Below, one piece after another: positions 39,547 to 48,900 of a DNA stretch of 64,000 nucleotides. Source of the stretch: JAXMHB01 sp046346965 (GTDB lineage: Bacteria; Pseudomonadota; Gammaproteobacteria; Xanthomonadales; SZUA-5); the NCBI GenBank assembly GCA_046346965.1, contig JAXMHB010000019.1, positions 18,670 through 82,669 of the forward strand, read 5' to 3'. How positions within the stretch are numbered: position 1 is the first letter of the stretch; the number at the start of each line of letters is the position of its first letter. The position numbers and the translations under genes are program-made. The notes under the pieces are model-generated. The model saw nothing but the letters and a program-made list of their open reading frames with translations. It was not told the DNA's origin and did not search any database.

Positions 39547-40458
39547 ATGTACACCCGTTTGCGCTGCATCCTGTGGGCCGGTCTGATCGCCGGACCGGGC
39601 GTTCTCTGGGCGGCGGACCCACAGCCGACTGCGGACGCACTACGCCTGGCCGTGGACCGCGCCTTGTTCGAGACGCTGTCGCAGCGCCCGGCGCCGACGG
39701 ATGGACTCACCATCGAGCAACCCGAACGCCAGTCGCTCGAGCTCGGCGCCGTCGTCGATGTGCGTCGACCTGATCCCGCCGGATTGCCGGTGGTCGCCGT
39801 CTCGCCGGGCGCTGCCGCCGAGCGTTTGGGTCTGAAAGTCGGTGACCGGCTGATGGCCATCAATGGGCTGGATGTGGCCGGCGTGCCGGCGCCCGCGCAG
39901 GCCTTGTTGCAAGCCCTGCAAGACAGCAACGGCGATCTGACCGTCCAATTGCTGCGCGGGTCCGTGCAGCTCACGCTGGCGGGCAGCGTCGACACGGTCA
40001 CCTTGCCTGCCTACCGCCTGGTGCTGCAGCCTCCGGTCGCGCGCGTCGCCGCCGCCGGGTGCGCGCTGATCAGCGGCGGCGCAAAGGCCTACGGCGACGT
40101 GCGCAAAGTCGAGATCGTCAGTATCGACGGCGTGCCCGTCGATGGGATACGTCATCAGCTGGCCGCCGGTCGCCATACCCTGGTGGTGCGCATGGTCGAG
40201 AAGCTCGGTTTTCTCGACGGCAATCTTCCCAGGCAGCGTCTGGACGCGGATCGCCCTGCCAACCCACGCAGGGACCTGCCGGCGCCGGGCATGCCAGCTG
40301 ACACCGAAGGCGCGCACCGGGAGACGCTGCCCGATCTGCTCACCGCCGAGCTGGATGTGGCGCCGAACACGCGCTATGTGCTGGGCGCCCGCGCCGGCGC
40401 TGAACGGCCCGAGGTGTTCGTGTTCCATCAGGAAGCCTGGACCTGCCCTGGCGGCTGA
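39547..40458 (+). CDS. Periplasmic PDZ domain protein
   Basis: 303 residues. Signal peptide (about 1-22, ending VLWAA). A PDZ-like domain lies at about 80-145 (VSPGAAAERLGLKVGDRLMAINGLDV). The C-terminal half has repeats of beta type with IDGVPVDGIRHQLAAGRH, reminiscent of PEGA-like domains. No protease domain is seen. Third gene of the sigma operon, 9 bases after the putative anti-sigma gene, so it probably belongs to signal sensing or is a target. Confidence 0.75.
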   Translation: MYTRLRCILWAGLIAGPGVLWAADPQPTADALRLAVDRALFETLSQRPAPTDGLTIEQPERQSLELGAVVDVRRPDPAGLPVVAVSPGAAAERLGLKVGDRLMAINGLDVAGVPAPAQALLQALQDSNGDLTVQLLRGSVQLTLAGSVDTVTLPAYRLVLQPPVARVAAAGCALISGGAKAYGDVRKVEIVSIDGVPVDGIRHQLAAGRHTLVVRMVEKLGFLDGNLPRQRLDADRPANPRRDLPAPGMPADTEGAHRETLPDLLTAELDVAPNTRYVLGARAGAERPEVFVFHQEAWTCPGG

Positions 40459-40528
40459 ACAGGCTGAGCCACGCTGAATCCAGCCTGTCCCCGCAACTGA
40501 ATACGATTGCAATCTCCCAAACGGTACG

Positions 40529-40551
40529 CACGCCGTTCCGTGAACGGCGTG
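40529..40551. promoter_or_regulatory. Perfect hairpin/palindrome upstream of isoamylase
   Basis: CACGCCGTTC-CGT-GAACGGCGTG: a 10-bp perfect stem with a 3-base loop, 68 bases before the isoamylase ATG and 70 bases after the PDZ gene. It is followed by TAATTCAC, with no T run, so an operator or leader structure is as likely as a terminator. Confidence 0.5.
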
Positions 40552-40618
40552 TAATTCACAGCGTGTTGCGCGTGGGGACCAAGCGCGCAGCGCGCTCATT
40601 TCCTGGGGAGGAAATCCA

Positions 40619-42937
40619 ATGTCGATTCAGCTGCGCCTGCGCGCTGCGGCCTGCCTTTGCGCGCTCGTTTTGCTCGCGCTTCTGTCCACCGCTCAGGCGG
40701 CCATCAATACGCACAATCTGGGCGCCAAGTACGACGCCACGCAGAGCAACATCAACTTCCGCGTCTATTCCTCGCGCGCCACGCGCATCGAGGTGTGGAT
40801 CTACAAGACGCCCTCGGGTGCGCAGGAAGTGGTGCGCTACGTGCTGACCAAGGACGCCGCCACCCAGGTGTGGTCGAAGTCGGTCTCGGTAGCGACGCTG
40901 AAAAACAGCTACGGCGTCACCGGCACCGTCTACTACGGCTATCGCGCCTGGGGCCCGAACTGGCCGTACAACTCGACCTGGACCAAGGGCAGCGCCACCG
41001 GCTTCATCAGCGACATCGACAACCTCGGCAATCGCTTCAACCCGAACAAGCTGCTGCTCGACCCCTACGCGGTGGAGATGAGCCAGGATCCGAACACGCC
41101 GACCTGCACCGACGGCACGATCTACGCGAGCGGCGCCACCCATCGCAACAAGGACAGCGGCGCCTGCGCGCCCAAGGGCATCGTGCTGGCGGCCGATACC
41201 ACCTCGATCGGCAGCAAGCCGACGCGTGCGCTCAAGGACGATGTGATCTACGAGGTGCACGTCCGCGGTCTGACCAAGAGCGATGCCAGCGTGCCGGCCG
41301 CGCTGCGCGGCACTTATGCCGGCGCCGCGTTGAAGGCCAGCTACCTCGCCAGCCTGGGCGTGACGGCGGTCGAATTCCTGCCGGTGCAGGAGACCCAGAA
41401 CGACACCAATGACGTCGACCCCGGCAGCACCGCCGGCGACAACTATTGGGGCTACATGACGCTGAACTACTTCGCGCCCGACCGCCGATACTCGTCCGAC
41501 AAGACGCCGGGTGGCCCGACGCGCGAGTGGAAAGCCATGGTCAAGGCCTTCCACGACGCCGGCATCAAGGTCTACATCGATGTGGTGTACAACCACACCG
41601 GCGAGGGCGGCGCCTGGGGCGGCAGCGATGGTCTGACCGTGTACAACCTCCAGTCCTGGCGCGGCCTCGACAACCCGACGTACTACTCGCTGACCAGCGA
41701 TCTCAAGTATTCCTGGGACAACACCGGCGTCGGCGGCAACTACAACACGCGCAATCCGATCGCGCAGAACCTGATCGTCGATTCGCTGGCCTACTGGCGC
41801 GATGCGCTGGGCGTCGACGGCTTCCGCTTCGATCTGGCCTCGGTGCTGGGCAACAGCTGCGAGCACGGCTGCTTCAACTTCAACAAAATGGACAGCGGCA
41901 ATGCACTCAACCGCATCGTCGCCGAGTTGCCGCCGCGTCCCGCCGCCGGCGGCAGCGGGCTCGACCTGATCGCCGAGCCCTGGGCCATCGGCGGCAATTC
42001 CTATCAAGTCGGCGGCTTCCCCAGCGGCTGGGCCGAGTGGAACGGCATCTATCGGGATTCGCTGCGCAAGAAGCAGAACAAGATGGGCGTCGAAGCCGTG
42101 CCGCCGTCCGAACTGGCCACGCGTTTCGCCGGCTCCAGCGACCTCTATGGCGACGACGGCCGCAAGCCCTGGCATTCAATCAACTTCATGGTCGCGCACG
42201 ACGGTTTCACGCTGCGCGATCTGTACGCCTACAACAGCAAGCAGAACCTGCAGCCCTGGCCCTACGGGCCGTCGGATGGCGGCGAGGACAACAACATCAG
42301 CTGGGATCAGGGTGGCGTCGGCGCCGATCAGCGCAAAGCCGCACGCACCGGTCTGGCCTTCATGATGCTGAGTGGCGGCGTGCCGATGATCACCGGCGGC
42401 GACGAAACCTTGCGCACGCAGTTCGGCAACAACAACACCTACAACCTCGATTCCGCCGCCAACTGGCTGGACTGGACCTGGGACAGCGTCGAGACCAACC
42501 ACCAGACCTACACCAGCCGCCTGATCGCCTTCCGCAAAGCGCACCCGGCGCTGCGCCCGCTGAACTTCTACTCGTCGGTCGACAACAACGGCAACGTGAT
42601 GGAGCAGATGCGCTGGTTCAAGCCCGATGGCGGCGTCGCCGACACCGCCTACTTCACCAACGCCAACAACCACGCCATCGCCTGGCGCATCGACGGCAGC
42701 GAGTTCGGCGACAGCGCCAGCGCAATCTACGTGGCCTACAACGGCTGGTCCGGCAACGTGAACTTCACGCTGCCCTGGCCCGGCACCGGCAAACAGTGGT
42801 ACCGCGTCACCGACACCGCCACCTGGAACGAAGGCCCGAACACCGTGGTCACGCCGGGCTCGGAAGCGCTGATCGGCGGCGAATGGACCGTCTACGGCGT
42901 GCAGGGACGCTCGCTGCTGGTGCTCATCGCCAAGTAG
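40619..42937 (+). CDS. Secreted isoamylase, GH13 glycogen/starch debranching enzyme
   Basis: 772 residues, close to Pseudomonas isoamylase. Signal peptide (about 1-27, ending AQAA), CBM48-like N-terminal domain (about 30-140), then the GH13 barrel: DVVYNHTGEGG; GFRFDLAS with the nucleophile near residue 404; LIAEPW with the acid/base near 452; MVAHDGF near 526. Hydrolyses alpha-1,6 branch points in glycogen or amylopectin outside the cytoplasm. The C-terminal beta domain is complete. A GGAGG ribosome binding site lies upstream. Single-gene unit; an octamer array follows 12 bases after the stop. Confidence 0.94.
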   Translation: MSIQLRLRAAACLCALVLLALLSTAQAAINTHNLGAKYDATQSNINFRVYSSRATRIEVWIYKTPSGAQEVVRYVLTKDAATQVWSKSVSVATLKNSYGVTGTVYYGYRAWGPNWPYNSTWTKGSATGFISDIDNLGNRFNPNKLLLDPYAVEMSQDPNTPTCTDGTIYASGATHRNKDSGACAPKGIVLAADTTSIGSKPTRALKDDVIYEVHVRGLTKSDASVPAALRGTYAGAALKASYLASLGVTAVEFLPVQETQNDTNDVDPGSTAGDNYWGYMTLNYFAPDRRYSSDKTPGGPTREWKAMVKAFHDAGIKVYIDVVYNHTGEGGAWGGSDGLTVYNLQSWRGLDNPTYYSLTSDLKYSWDNTGVGGNYNTRNPIAQNLIVDSLAYWRDALGVDGFRFDLASVLGNSCEHGCFNFNKMDSGNALNRIVAELPPRPAAGGSGLDLIAEPWAIGGNSYQVGGFPSGWAEWNGIYRDSLRKKQNKMGVEAVPPSELATRFAGSSDLYGDDGRKPWHSINFMVAHDGFTLRDLYAYNSKQNLQPWPYGPSDGGEDNNISWDQGGVGADQRKAARTGLAFMMLSGGVPMITGGDETLRTQFGNNNTYNLDSAANWLDWTWDSVETNHQTYTSRLIAFRKAHPALRPLNFYSSVDNNGNVMEQMRWFKPDGGVADTAYFTNANNHAIAWRIDGSEFGDSASAIYVAYNGWSGNVNFTLPWPGTGKQWYRVTDTATWNEGPNTVVTPGSEALIGGEWTVYGVQGRSLLVLIAK

Positions 42938-42949
42938 GACGAGATACGA

Positions 42950-43390
42950 GAGGGCACGAGGGCACGAGGGCACGAGGGCACGAGGGCACGAGGGCACGAG
43001 GGCACGAGGGCACGAGGGCACGAGGGCACGTTCAAGCAAAGCGGAGGGCACGAGGGCACGCAAGCGTGCTCGGTGCGCCCAAAGCGCTGGTAGGCCGGGT
43101 CCTTCGCGTCCGTGGTCCACGGCACGGCGACCAGGCCACGAGGGCACGCAAGCGTGCGGGCGCGGCCAAGGCTCTGGTAGGCCGGGTCCTTCGCGTCCGT
43201 GGTCCACGGCACGGCGACCGCGGCCCATACGCGAGGCGCCCGGCGCTTTTCCGCAGTCAGGACGACGCGAAGGCACGAGGCCACGAGGGCACGTTCAAGC
43301 AAAGCGGAGGGCACGAGGGCACGCAAGCGCGCGAGGTGCGGGCAAAGCTCTGGTCCTTCGCGTCCGTGTTCCACGGCACGGCGATCGCGG
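42950..43390 (+). repeat. Octamer tandem array with longer imperfect repeats
   Basis: Ten perfect GAGGGCAC octamers at 42950-43029, more pairs at 43044-43059 and near 43300-43325, and three imperfect copies of a block of about 70 bases containing CTTCGCGTCCGTGGTCCACG (around 43095, 43185 and 43350). Because eight is not a multiple of three, any translation cycles through the same eight residues, so the open frames here are artefacts. The remainder to 43757 (about 370 bases) shows no gene. Confidence 0.88.
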
Positions 43391-43757
43391 CCCTTACGCG
43401 AGGCGCCTTCCTCGTCGGCATACCGGCAGGGGACCGACGGCACCGCAGCCTGGCAGTCCGCTCTGCGGCTCTCCATCGCAGCCACGCCAGGCGCCTTGCC
43501 GACGATGATGTCGGCGCCCTCTGGCGACCACGCCAGGACCGGGGCTGGCGATCGCGGTGACCGGAGCGCGTTCCTGCTGGACGCACGCACCCACGACGTT
43601 TGCATCGCTGAAGCGCGGCGAGGCGCTTCCGGGGCATGCGGCCCACTGCCACCTCGACACCCGCCGGTTGGCTCCCCGCCCACCGCGCCGCGCGGATGGC
43701 TCCGGCGCAGGCACTGCGGGCGGGGTAGGCCGTAGTGACTTGGGTCCGGCGGCTGGC

Positions 43758-45254
43758 TCAACCCGCGGGCGCGCTGTCGTCCTCATTGAGGGTGAAGCGG
43801 ATCGGCGTCTGCATGCTGGCTGGCAGCGGCTGCGCCTGGTTCTGCGGATTCAGCCACCAACCGCGCACCGCGGTGAGCACGCTTTCCTCGAACACCCCGG
43901 CGGGCTGCGCGCTGATGATGCGCGGGTTGCGCACCACGCCGGTGGCATCCACGTCGAAGGCCACCTGCACCTCACCCTCAATGCCGTCGCGCATCGCCTG
44001 CACCGGATAGCGCGGCGGCGGGCGCACGTCGGCCAGGGTGCCTGCGGGCGCAGCTGCGGTCGGCACCTTCTTCTGCTGCGAGACCCAGAAGGTCAGCTCG
44101 ATCCCATCGGACGCGCCGGATCCGATGCGCACGGTGCCCGGCTCGCCGGTCTTCATCGCGATCGCCGGCGTGCCGGCCAGGCGTCCGTCCAGGCGCAGCT
44201 CGGTCTGCAGGTAAACCATGCCATCGCCACCAGCGGAGACCTGCAATTCCAGTTCTGCGTCGTCACTGTGGATGCCGGCGCGCTCGCCGGCGCGCACCAG
44301 CAGGCTGGGCATGAGGGGGGCGTGTCCCGGGCGGCTGAGCAACAGACGTACGGCATAGGAGGGCGCCTCGGCACCCACTGCGACCGGTGCCTGAGTGGCC
44401 CAGACGCCGCCCCCGACAGCCAGCGCCAGAACCAGCATGGCGGCTTGGCCGCGGCGACGCAGGGTCGGTTGAGGAAGATGTTTCAGCATGGCGATACGCT
44501 CCTTCAGCGGGTGGCCGGTCGGCCAGTGGCAGCCGAGCGGCGCCGGCAGGCGCTCTCCAGCCAGTTGGGCTTGCAGCAGGGCATCGGCGTAGGGACGACG
44601 CTGTGCCGGATGCGACTCCAGCAGGCGCGCGTCGCAGGCCAATTCCTGGTCATGGCGGAATGCGCGCAGCGCCCACCAGACGAGCGGATTGGGCCAACTG
44701 GCACAGGCGAGCAGCGTGGCCAGGGCCTGCGCGGGCAGATCGCCAGCGGCCAGATGGACGCGCTCATGCGCCAGCATCAGAGCCTGTGCTGCGGGCGAGT
44801 AGCGCAACTCGAAGTCCTCGGGCAGCACGATCCGCGGGCGCAGGAGACCGATCGCCATCGGCGCCGCGATCGCGGCGCTGCGCACCAGGCCCCCGCCGCT
44901 GCGCAGGCGCAGCGCGGCGAGAAAGCGCCGCTGCGCCAGCCAGTGCCAGGCGAGCGCGACCAGCACACCGGCCGCCCACAGCGCAGGGGCCATGTCGGCG
45001 AAGCGCCAGCCTGTGTCTGCAACGGCAGCATCTGGCGCAGCCAGCACACCGATCGATCCCAGCGGCGCCCAGCTCACCACGCGCACCGGCGCTGGCAACA
45101 GCGCGGCGACCAGCGCGACCGGCGGCAGGAACCAGAGCCCGTAAGCGACCCGCGCGCCGCACCAGTGCCGCAGCGGGCGCCGCAGTATCGACACAAGCAG
45201 AAGCGCCAGCGACAAGGCCAACGCACACCGCAGCAGGCACTCAGGGCTGGCCAT
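43758..45254 (-). CDS. BlaR1-like M56 metallopeptidase with TonB C-terminal domain
   Basis: 498 residues. Membrane helices at the N-terminus, M56 peptidase domain with HERVH (near residue 161) as zinc site and an E-x-x-CD motif (ELACDARLLE), another helix at about 285-300, then a periplasmic region ending in a TonB-like domain (YPVQAMRDGIEGEVQVAFDVDATG). No penicillin-binding transpeptidase domain is present, so this is not a classical beta-lactam sensor. It overlaps the end of the BlaI-like gene by 14 bases. Expected to cleave or release that repressor on an unknown envelope signal. Confidence 0.9.
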   Translation of the reverse strand: MASPECLLRCALALSLALLLVSILRRPLRHWCGARVAYGLWFLPPVALVAALLPAPVRVVSWAPLGSIGVLAAPDAAVADTGWRFADMAPALWAAGVLVALAWHWLAQRRFLAALRLRSGGGLVRSAAIAAPMAIGLLRPRIVLPEDFELRYSPAAQALMLAHERVHLAAGDLPAQALATLLACASWPNPLVWWALRAFRHDQELACDARLLESHPAQRRPYADALLQAQLAGERLPAPLGCHWPTGHPLKERIAMLKHLPQPTLRRRGQAAMLVLALAVGGGVWATQAPVAVGAEAPSYAVRLLLSRPGHAPLMPSLLVRAGERAGIHSDDAELELQVSAGGDGMVYLQTELRLDGRLAGTPAIAMKTGEPGTVRIGSGASDGIELTFWVSQQKKVPTAAAPAGTLADVRPPPRYPVQAMRDGIEGEVQVAFDVDATGVVRNPRIISAQPAGVFEESVLTAVRGWWLNPQNQAQPLPASMQTPIRFTLNEDDSAPAG

Positions 45255-45624
45255 CGTCGAGTCCTTCGATCAGCTGCTTCAGTTCGGCGATGTCCTGCGC
45301 GCTGAGCTTGCGCTGGCGGCTGAAGTGCGCCACCAGCGGCGCCACGCGGCCATCGAACAGCCGCGTGAGCAGGCTCTCGCTCTGCCGCGACAGCCAGGCC
45401 TCGCGCTCGAGTACCGGCGTGTACAAGTAACGGCGCCCCTCGCGCTCCGCGCGCAGTGCGCCCTTGCCGAGCAGGCGGTTGAGCAGGGTCTTGATCGTCG
45501 GCTCCTGCCAGTCCTGGCGGCCGGCGAGTGCCGCAACCACCTCCTCGGCGGTCAACGGATGGCGCTGCCAGAGCACCTCCATGACCACCGATTCCGCTTC
45601 GCTGATGTCCACCATGGCGCTCAT
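45241..45624 (-). CDS. BlaI/MecI/CopY family repressor
   Basis: 127 residues. Winged-helix domain (about 1-75) with ISEAESVVMEVLWQRHPLTAEEVV and TIKTLLNRLLGKGAL, then a dimerisation helix pair. First gene of the pair with the M56 protease. ATG 45622-45624 was preferred over a start 20 codons upstream, which would lie within the operators. Two TACA/TGTA-type palindromes directly upstream fit autorepression. Confidence 0.93.
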   Translation of the reverse strand: MSAMVDISEAESVVMEVLWQRHPLTAEEVVAALAGRQDWQEPTIKTLLNRLLGKGALRAEREGRRYLYTPVLEREAWLSRQSESLLTRLFDGRVAPLVAHFSRQRKLSAQDIAELKQLIEGLDDGQP

Positions 45625-45634
45625 TGGATATCGC

Positions 45635-45672
45635 TTACATGTGTAATTGACGATGATGATTACACGAGTAAT
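45635..45672. promoter_or_regulatory. Two BlaI-type operators
   Basis: TTACATGTGTAA (45635-45646) and ATTACACGAGTAAT (45659-45672) are palindromes with TTAC/GTAA arms, centred 25 bases apart and 10-50 bases upstream of the repressor start. They resemble the TACA-N-TGTA sites bound by BlaI/MecI repressors. Confidence 0.7.
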
Positions 45673-46143
45673 CAACACATGCAAGCCGCCACCGTCGGCA
45701 GCACGCGGTCAGTGTCGAGTACCGACCGCTCGCCGCACCGTCATGCCCACGACGGGGAAATTCAGACTTCTGGTGATGGCAGGCGCGATCCGCCGACCCG
45801 CCGCGGCGCCTTCGACCCCGACCTTGCGAAGACCGACCGATGCCCGTGCGAATCTGCCGCCCCGCCTGACAGGAGACTTCGAGCTTCAAGCTGGATGCCC
45901 GCTTTCGCGGGAAGGACGCGCCAGGTGTTCATCGGTGGGGGTCCGGCTGTCCACCGGCGCGACCGCGACCTTCATCGCTGCGGCTGCATAGATTCACCCC
46001 GGTGGTGCGCTTGGCGCGGATCAGCAGCGCCAACGCCGGTGCTGCGGGCGCTGAACCGCGCGGGCATCTACCGGCGTCACAAGGCCGCGCCTGATATCCC
46101 CGCTGGCCTCGTCGGCGACAGGAATTGCAGACCCTTGCCGGCG
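45673..46143. other. Intergenic region with a lone REP-like palindrome
   Basis: About 470 bases between the BlaI-type operators and the AraC gene. The only structure seen is GCCCGCTTTCGCGGG near 45898-45912, which matches the stem of the REP units at 48400-48580. No gene could be supported. Confidence 0.5.
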
Positions 46144-47004
46144 TCACGCGGCTTGCCACCCTCGACGATAGTCCGTCAGCCGAATGCCGATGATGCGGCG
46201 GAAATCGCGGCTCAGATGGGCGGCGTCGGCAAAGCCGAGGTCGGCGGCGAGGGCGCTCAGGTCGTCGGCGCCAGTGCGCAAGCGCTCCAACACTTCGTGC
46301 AGGCGGTAGCGTGCGATGATCCACTTGGGCCCGACGCCAACGTGATCGCGCAAGCGCCGCTGGAAGGCACGCAGGGTGGCCTCCGACGCCTGCGCCAACG
46401 CGTCGACGCGGAGCAGTCCGCGGTCGTCGGCCAAACGGGCGACCAGCGCATTGACCTCGCGCACGCTGTCGGGAATGTCGGGCCGATGCGCCAGCAGGAC
46501 GGCGTCGAGCGACGCCGCGCGCTCCAACGGTGTGCCAGAGCGCTGCGCGTCCGCCACGCGCTGAGCCAGTGGGCCCAGCACCTCGGCAGCGGGCAATACA
46601 CGATCACGCAGCAGATGCATGGCTTGCCCAAACCATGGCCGAAAGCCCGCCGGGCGGAATTTGATGCCCAGCACCTCCCCGCGTACGCCGAGTTCGCGCT
46701 GCCACAGGTGCGTGTGCACGCCGCCGATGCAACCCTCGCCCTGCTCCGCTTCGAAAGTCCAGTGGACGCAGGGATGCGGCAGCGTTTGCGCCGTGTGCGT
46801 CGGCAGGCCATCGCGCTCCCAGCGCACATACCAGTAGTGCTCGATCGAGTCGGCCAAGGCCGGGTGCGCCGCCATGCGACGGTGCTCGAAGCGTCCGTCG
46901 TCCGGGCGCGTACTCACGACGCCACGCACCGGCCGCAGCGGGCCGCCGCTATCGATCGGCGCCGGGGTGCCACGAGGCACGATAGGCAGCCTGTGCAAGG
47001 CCAT
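46144..47004 (-). CDS. AraC family transcriptional regulator
   Basis: 286 residues. C-terminal AraC DNA-binding domain (about 185-285) with two helix-turn-helix units: LRVDALAQASEATLRAFQRR and LSALAADLGFADAAHLSRDF, followed by RRIIGIRLTDYRR. The N-terminal part resembles the DUF6597 sensor found in such regulators (YWYVRW, then LPHPCVHWTFE). The ATG at 47004 was chosen over a TTG seven codons upstream. Divergent from the DUF3224 gene, a natural candidate target. Confidence 0.88.
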   Translation of the reverse strand: MALHRLPIVPRGTPAPIDSGGPLRPVRGVVSTRPDDGRFEHRRMAAHPALADSIEHYWYVRWERDGLPTHTAQTLPHPCVHWTFEAEQGEGCIGGVHTHLWQRELGVRGEVLGIKFRPAGFRPWFGQAMHLLRDRVLPAAEVLGPLAQRVADAQRSGTPLERAASLDAVLLAHRPDIPDSVREVNALVARLADDRGLLRVDALAQASEATLRAFQRRLRDHVGVGPKWIIARYRLHEVLERLRTGADDLSALAADLGFADAAHLSRDFRRIIGIRLTDYRRGWQAA

Positions 47005-47128
47005 CGGTCGCGATTCTTCAAGCAATGGGCCAGCGCATCATCCACAGTCGGCAGCACGGCGGCCAGTCGGCCGTGCTGGAAGCCATCGACGTTCACTCGT
47101 CACCCCACTGAACCACGAGGAGCCCGCC

Positions 47129-47515
47129 ATGCCCACCGTCACCGGCATATTCGACGTCACCATGCGGCCAGAGGCCGATACCAGCGCGGAAACCGGCAGC
47201 GCGCGCATGCGGCTGGAAAAGCGTTACCACGGTGCGCTCGATGCCAGTGCCCTTGGGACTTTCCTCGGCGCGCGCACCGCCGTCGAAGGGTCCGCCGGGT
47301 ACGTGGCGATCGAACGCGTCAGCGGCACCCTCGACGGGCGCCAGGGCAGCTTCGTGCTGCAGCATGCCGGCTCGATGGAGCGCGGCAGCCTGCGTCTCGA
47401 GATCCACGTCGTGCCAGATTCCGCCGACGGCGAGCTCCAGGGCCTGCGCGGCCAGCTGGGCATCCGCATCGACGCTGGCAAGCACTACTACAGCTTCGAC
47501 TACACGCTGCCCTGA
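47129..47515 (+). CDS. DUF3224 domain-containing protein
   Basis: 128 residues matching DUF3224 (beta-barrel, allene-oxide-cyclase-like): TGIFDVTMRPEAD at the start, LEKRYHGALDASALGTFL, VAIERVSGTLDGRQGSFVLQHAGSM and the ending YSFDYTLP. The function is unknown. Strong CGAGGAG ribosome binding site. Divergent from an AraC regulator with a gap of about 125 bases. Confidence 0.88.
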   Translation: MPTVTGIFDVTMRPEADTSAETGSARMRLEKRYHGALDASALGTFLGARTAVEGSAGYVAIERVSGTLDGRQGSFVLQHAGSMERGSLRLEIHVVPDSADGELQGLRGQLGIRIDAGKHYYSFDYTLP

Positions 47516-47737
47516 GACCAGCCCAGAGCCGTGGACGGGTCGGCCAGCTGCGCGCCGGTGTCTGGCGCAAGGCGGGGCGGAGTGAGCGCTCAGCGTGTCG
47601 ATGCGAGCGGAAGCGTTGCTTGACCAGTCTCCGGAACCCTGGCTCCGTCTCGGACCCTGCCCTCACCTCTGTCGTCGCTCGCGTCGAACCGCCGATCGCT
47701 GGGAGAATCCGCCGTCTCTCATCACGGGATACCAGCC

Positions 47738-48349
47738 GTGTCACTCAGGTTCCCGCTGATTGCCGCAGTGATCGCAAGCGTGGCAGTACCGGCGCCGGCC
47801 TGCAGCCCCTACCCGATGTCGCCGCGCGATGCCGCGCGGCTGCCGGGATACGAGACGCCGTTCACTCGCATCGTCCTCGCCGAAGTGCTCGCTTCCCGCG
47901 CACCGGCGCGACTGGCCGAGTTGGAGCAGTGGCGCGCAGACGTCTTGAAGGCGGCCGCCGAACGCCAACGTCAGGCAGCACTCGATGCGGAATCAGCGAG
48001 GATGGAGGCCGCTACGCCACACGACCCGCGCCGGCCGCTGCCTCCACCTGCAGAGGGCCCGTTTCCCGAGCCGCTGCTGCCGAGGGCAATCGATCTGGCC
48101 CTCGAGGTAGACCTGTTCGTGCTCGAGACGATCCACGGTCCGCATCAGGACCGGCTGACGGTGCCGGCCGGCGGTCAGTGCGGCAGCCAGCCACGTCCGG
48201 GACAACAAGTGCTGGTGTTCATCCGTTCCAACGGACAAGCACAACTACTCATGGATGCGCGCGATGGCGGCGCGCAGACCTTCGACGCCGAGTTCCTGAA
48301 AGACCTGCGCGCCTGCGTGCGCGGCGAGTGCCCGTCTGCCCAGCGTTGA
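47738..48349 (+). CDS. Secreted protein of unknown function
   Basis: 203 residues, starting at GTG 47738. Signal peptide (about 1-20, ending VPAPA/C; a lipobox-like VPAPAC also possible). Charged central helix (ARLAELEQWRADVLKAAAERQ), then a beta-rich part with TVPAGGQCGSQPRPGQQVLVFIRS and paired cysteines near the C-terminus. The last part recalls small secreted proteins with an NTR-like barrel, but no family is claimed. Confidence 0.65.
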   Translation: MSLRFPLIAAVIASVAVPAPACSPYPMSPRDAARLPGYETPFTRIVLAEVLASRAPARLAELEQWRADVLKAAAERQRQAALDAESARMEAATPHDPRRPLPPPAEGPFPEPLLPRAIDLALEVDLFVLETIHGPHQDRLTVPAGGQCGSQPRPGQQVLVFIRSNGQAQLLMDARDGGAQTFDAEFLKDLRACVRGECPSAQR

Positions 48350-48399
48350 CGGCCAGCGCCTGGGACCGGCTGCGACCGCTGATCGGATTTTTCGGAGCA

Positions 48400-48590
48400 C
48401 AGCCCGTCATTCCCGCGAAAGCGGGAATCCAGGTTGCGGCGCTGGGAGCCGCCGAGTGCCAACCCGCCGCGATACCGTCATTCCCGCGAACGCGGAAATC
48501 CAGGCATCGGGAGCTGGGAGGCGCCGAGCGCTGACCCGCCGCCACACCGTCATTCCCGCGAAAGCGGGAATCCAGCTTTCTGGAGCCGGA
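48400..48590. repeat. Three REP-like palindromic units
   Basis: GTCATTCCCGCGAAAGCGGGA-type units at about 48406, 48478 and 48550, each followed by ATCCAG and spaced about 70 bases with a shared GGGAG(C)CGCCGAG(C/T)GC stretch between them. Stem ATTCCCGC/GCGGGAAT, loop GAAA; the middle copy has one stem change. This is a widespread REP type in proteobacteria; a half-like copy lies near 45898. Confidence 0.85.
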
Positions 48591-48900
48591 TAGCGCGCAA
48601 TGCCTACAAACCGCCGTCGGGGCACGCCTGCCTCGGGAACGCCAGCCCATGTTGCCCGGTGTAGGCGCGAACCGATCGTCCGCCGCCGACATCTCTTGTC
48701 GCCACCGCCCGTGGCGGCCCGCCCCAGCGCCAACGGCGCGGCAACATCCCAGCCTGGGGCGCAGCCCCAGGTAGACGCGGCCAGCACCAGAGAGGGCTGA
48801 AAGCCCGATCCGTCACCGTCAGCGCCATCGCCGCACAGCCCCAATTGCACCAATCTGTCGTCTGCAGGGCCGTCGGGCCGGTGAGGTGTGTGCGCCGACC

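Noticed and set aside
42950..43330. Possible CRISPR array
   Set aside because: The repeats are head-to-tail octamers without spacers, and no cas gene is nearby. The 42-base repeat at 48901 also has no spacers.
41446..43560. 704-codon plus-strand frame overlapping isoamylase and running through the octamer array
   Set aside because: Shadow of the GH13 gene that stays open because the octamer translates as a cycling eight-residue repeat.
43758..45624. Beta-lactam resistance locus
   Set aside because: The BlaR1-like protein lacks a penicillin-binding domain and no beta-lactamase gene is adjacent.
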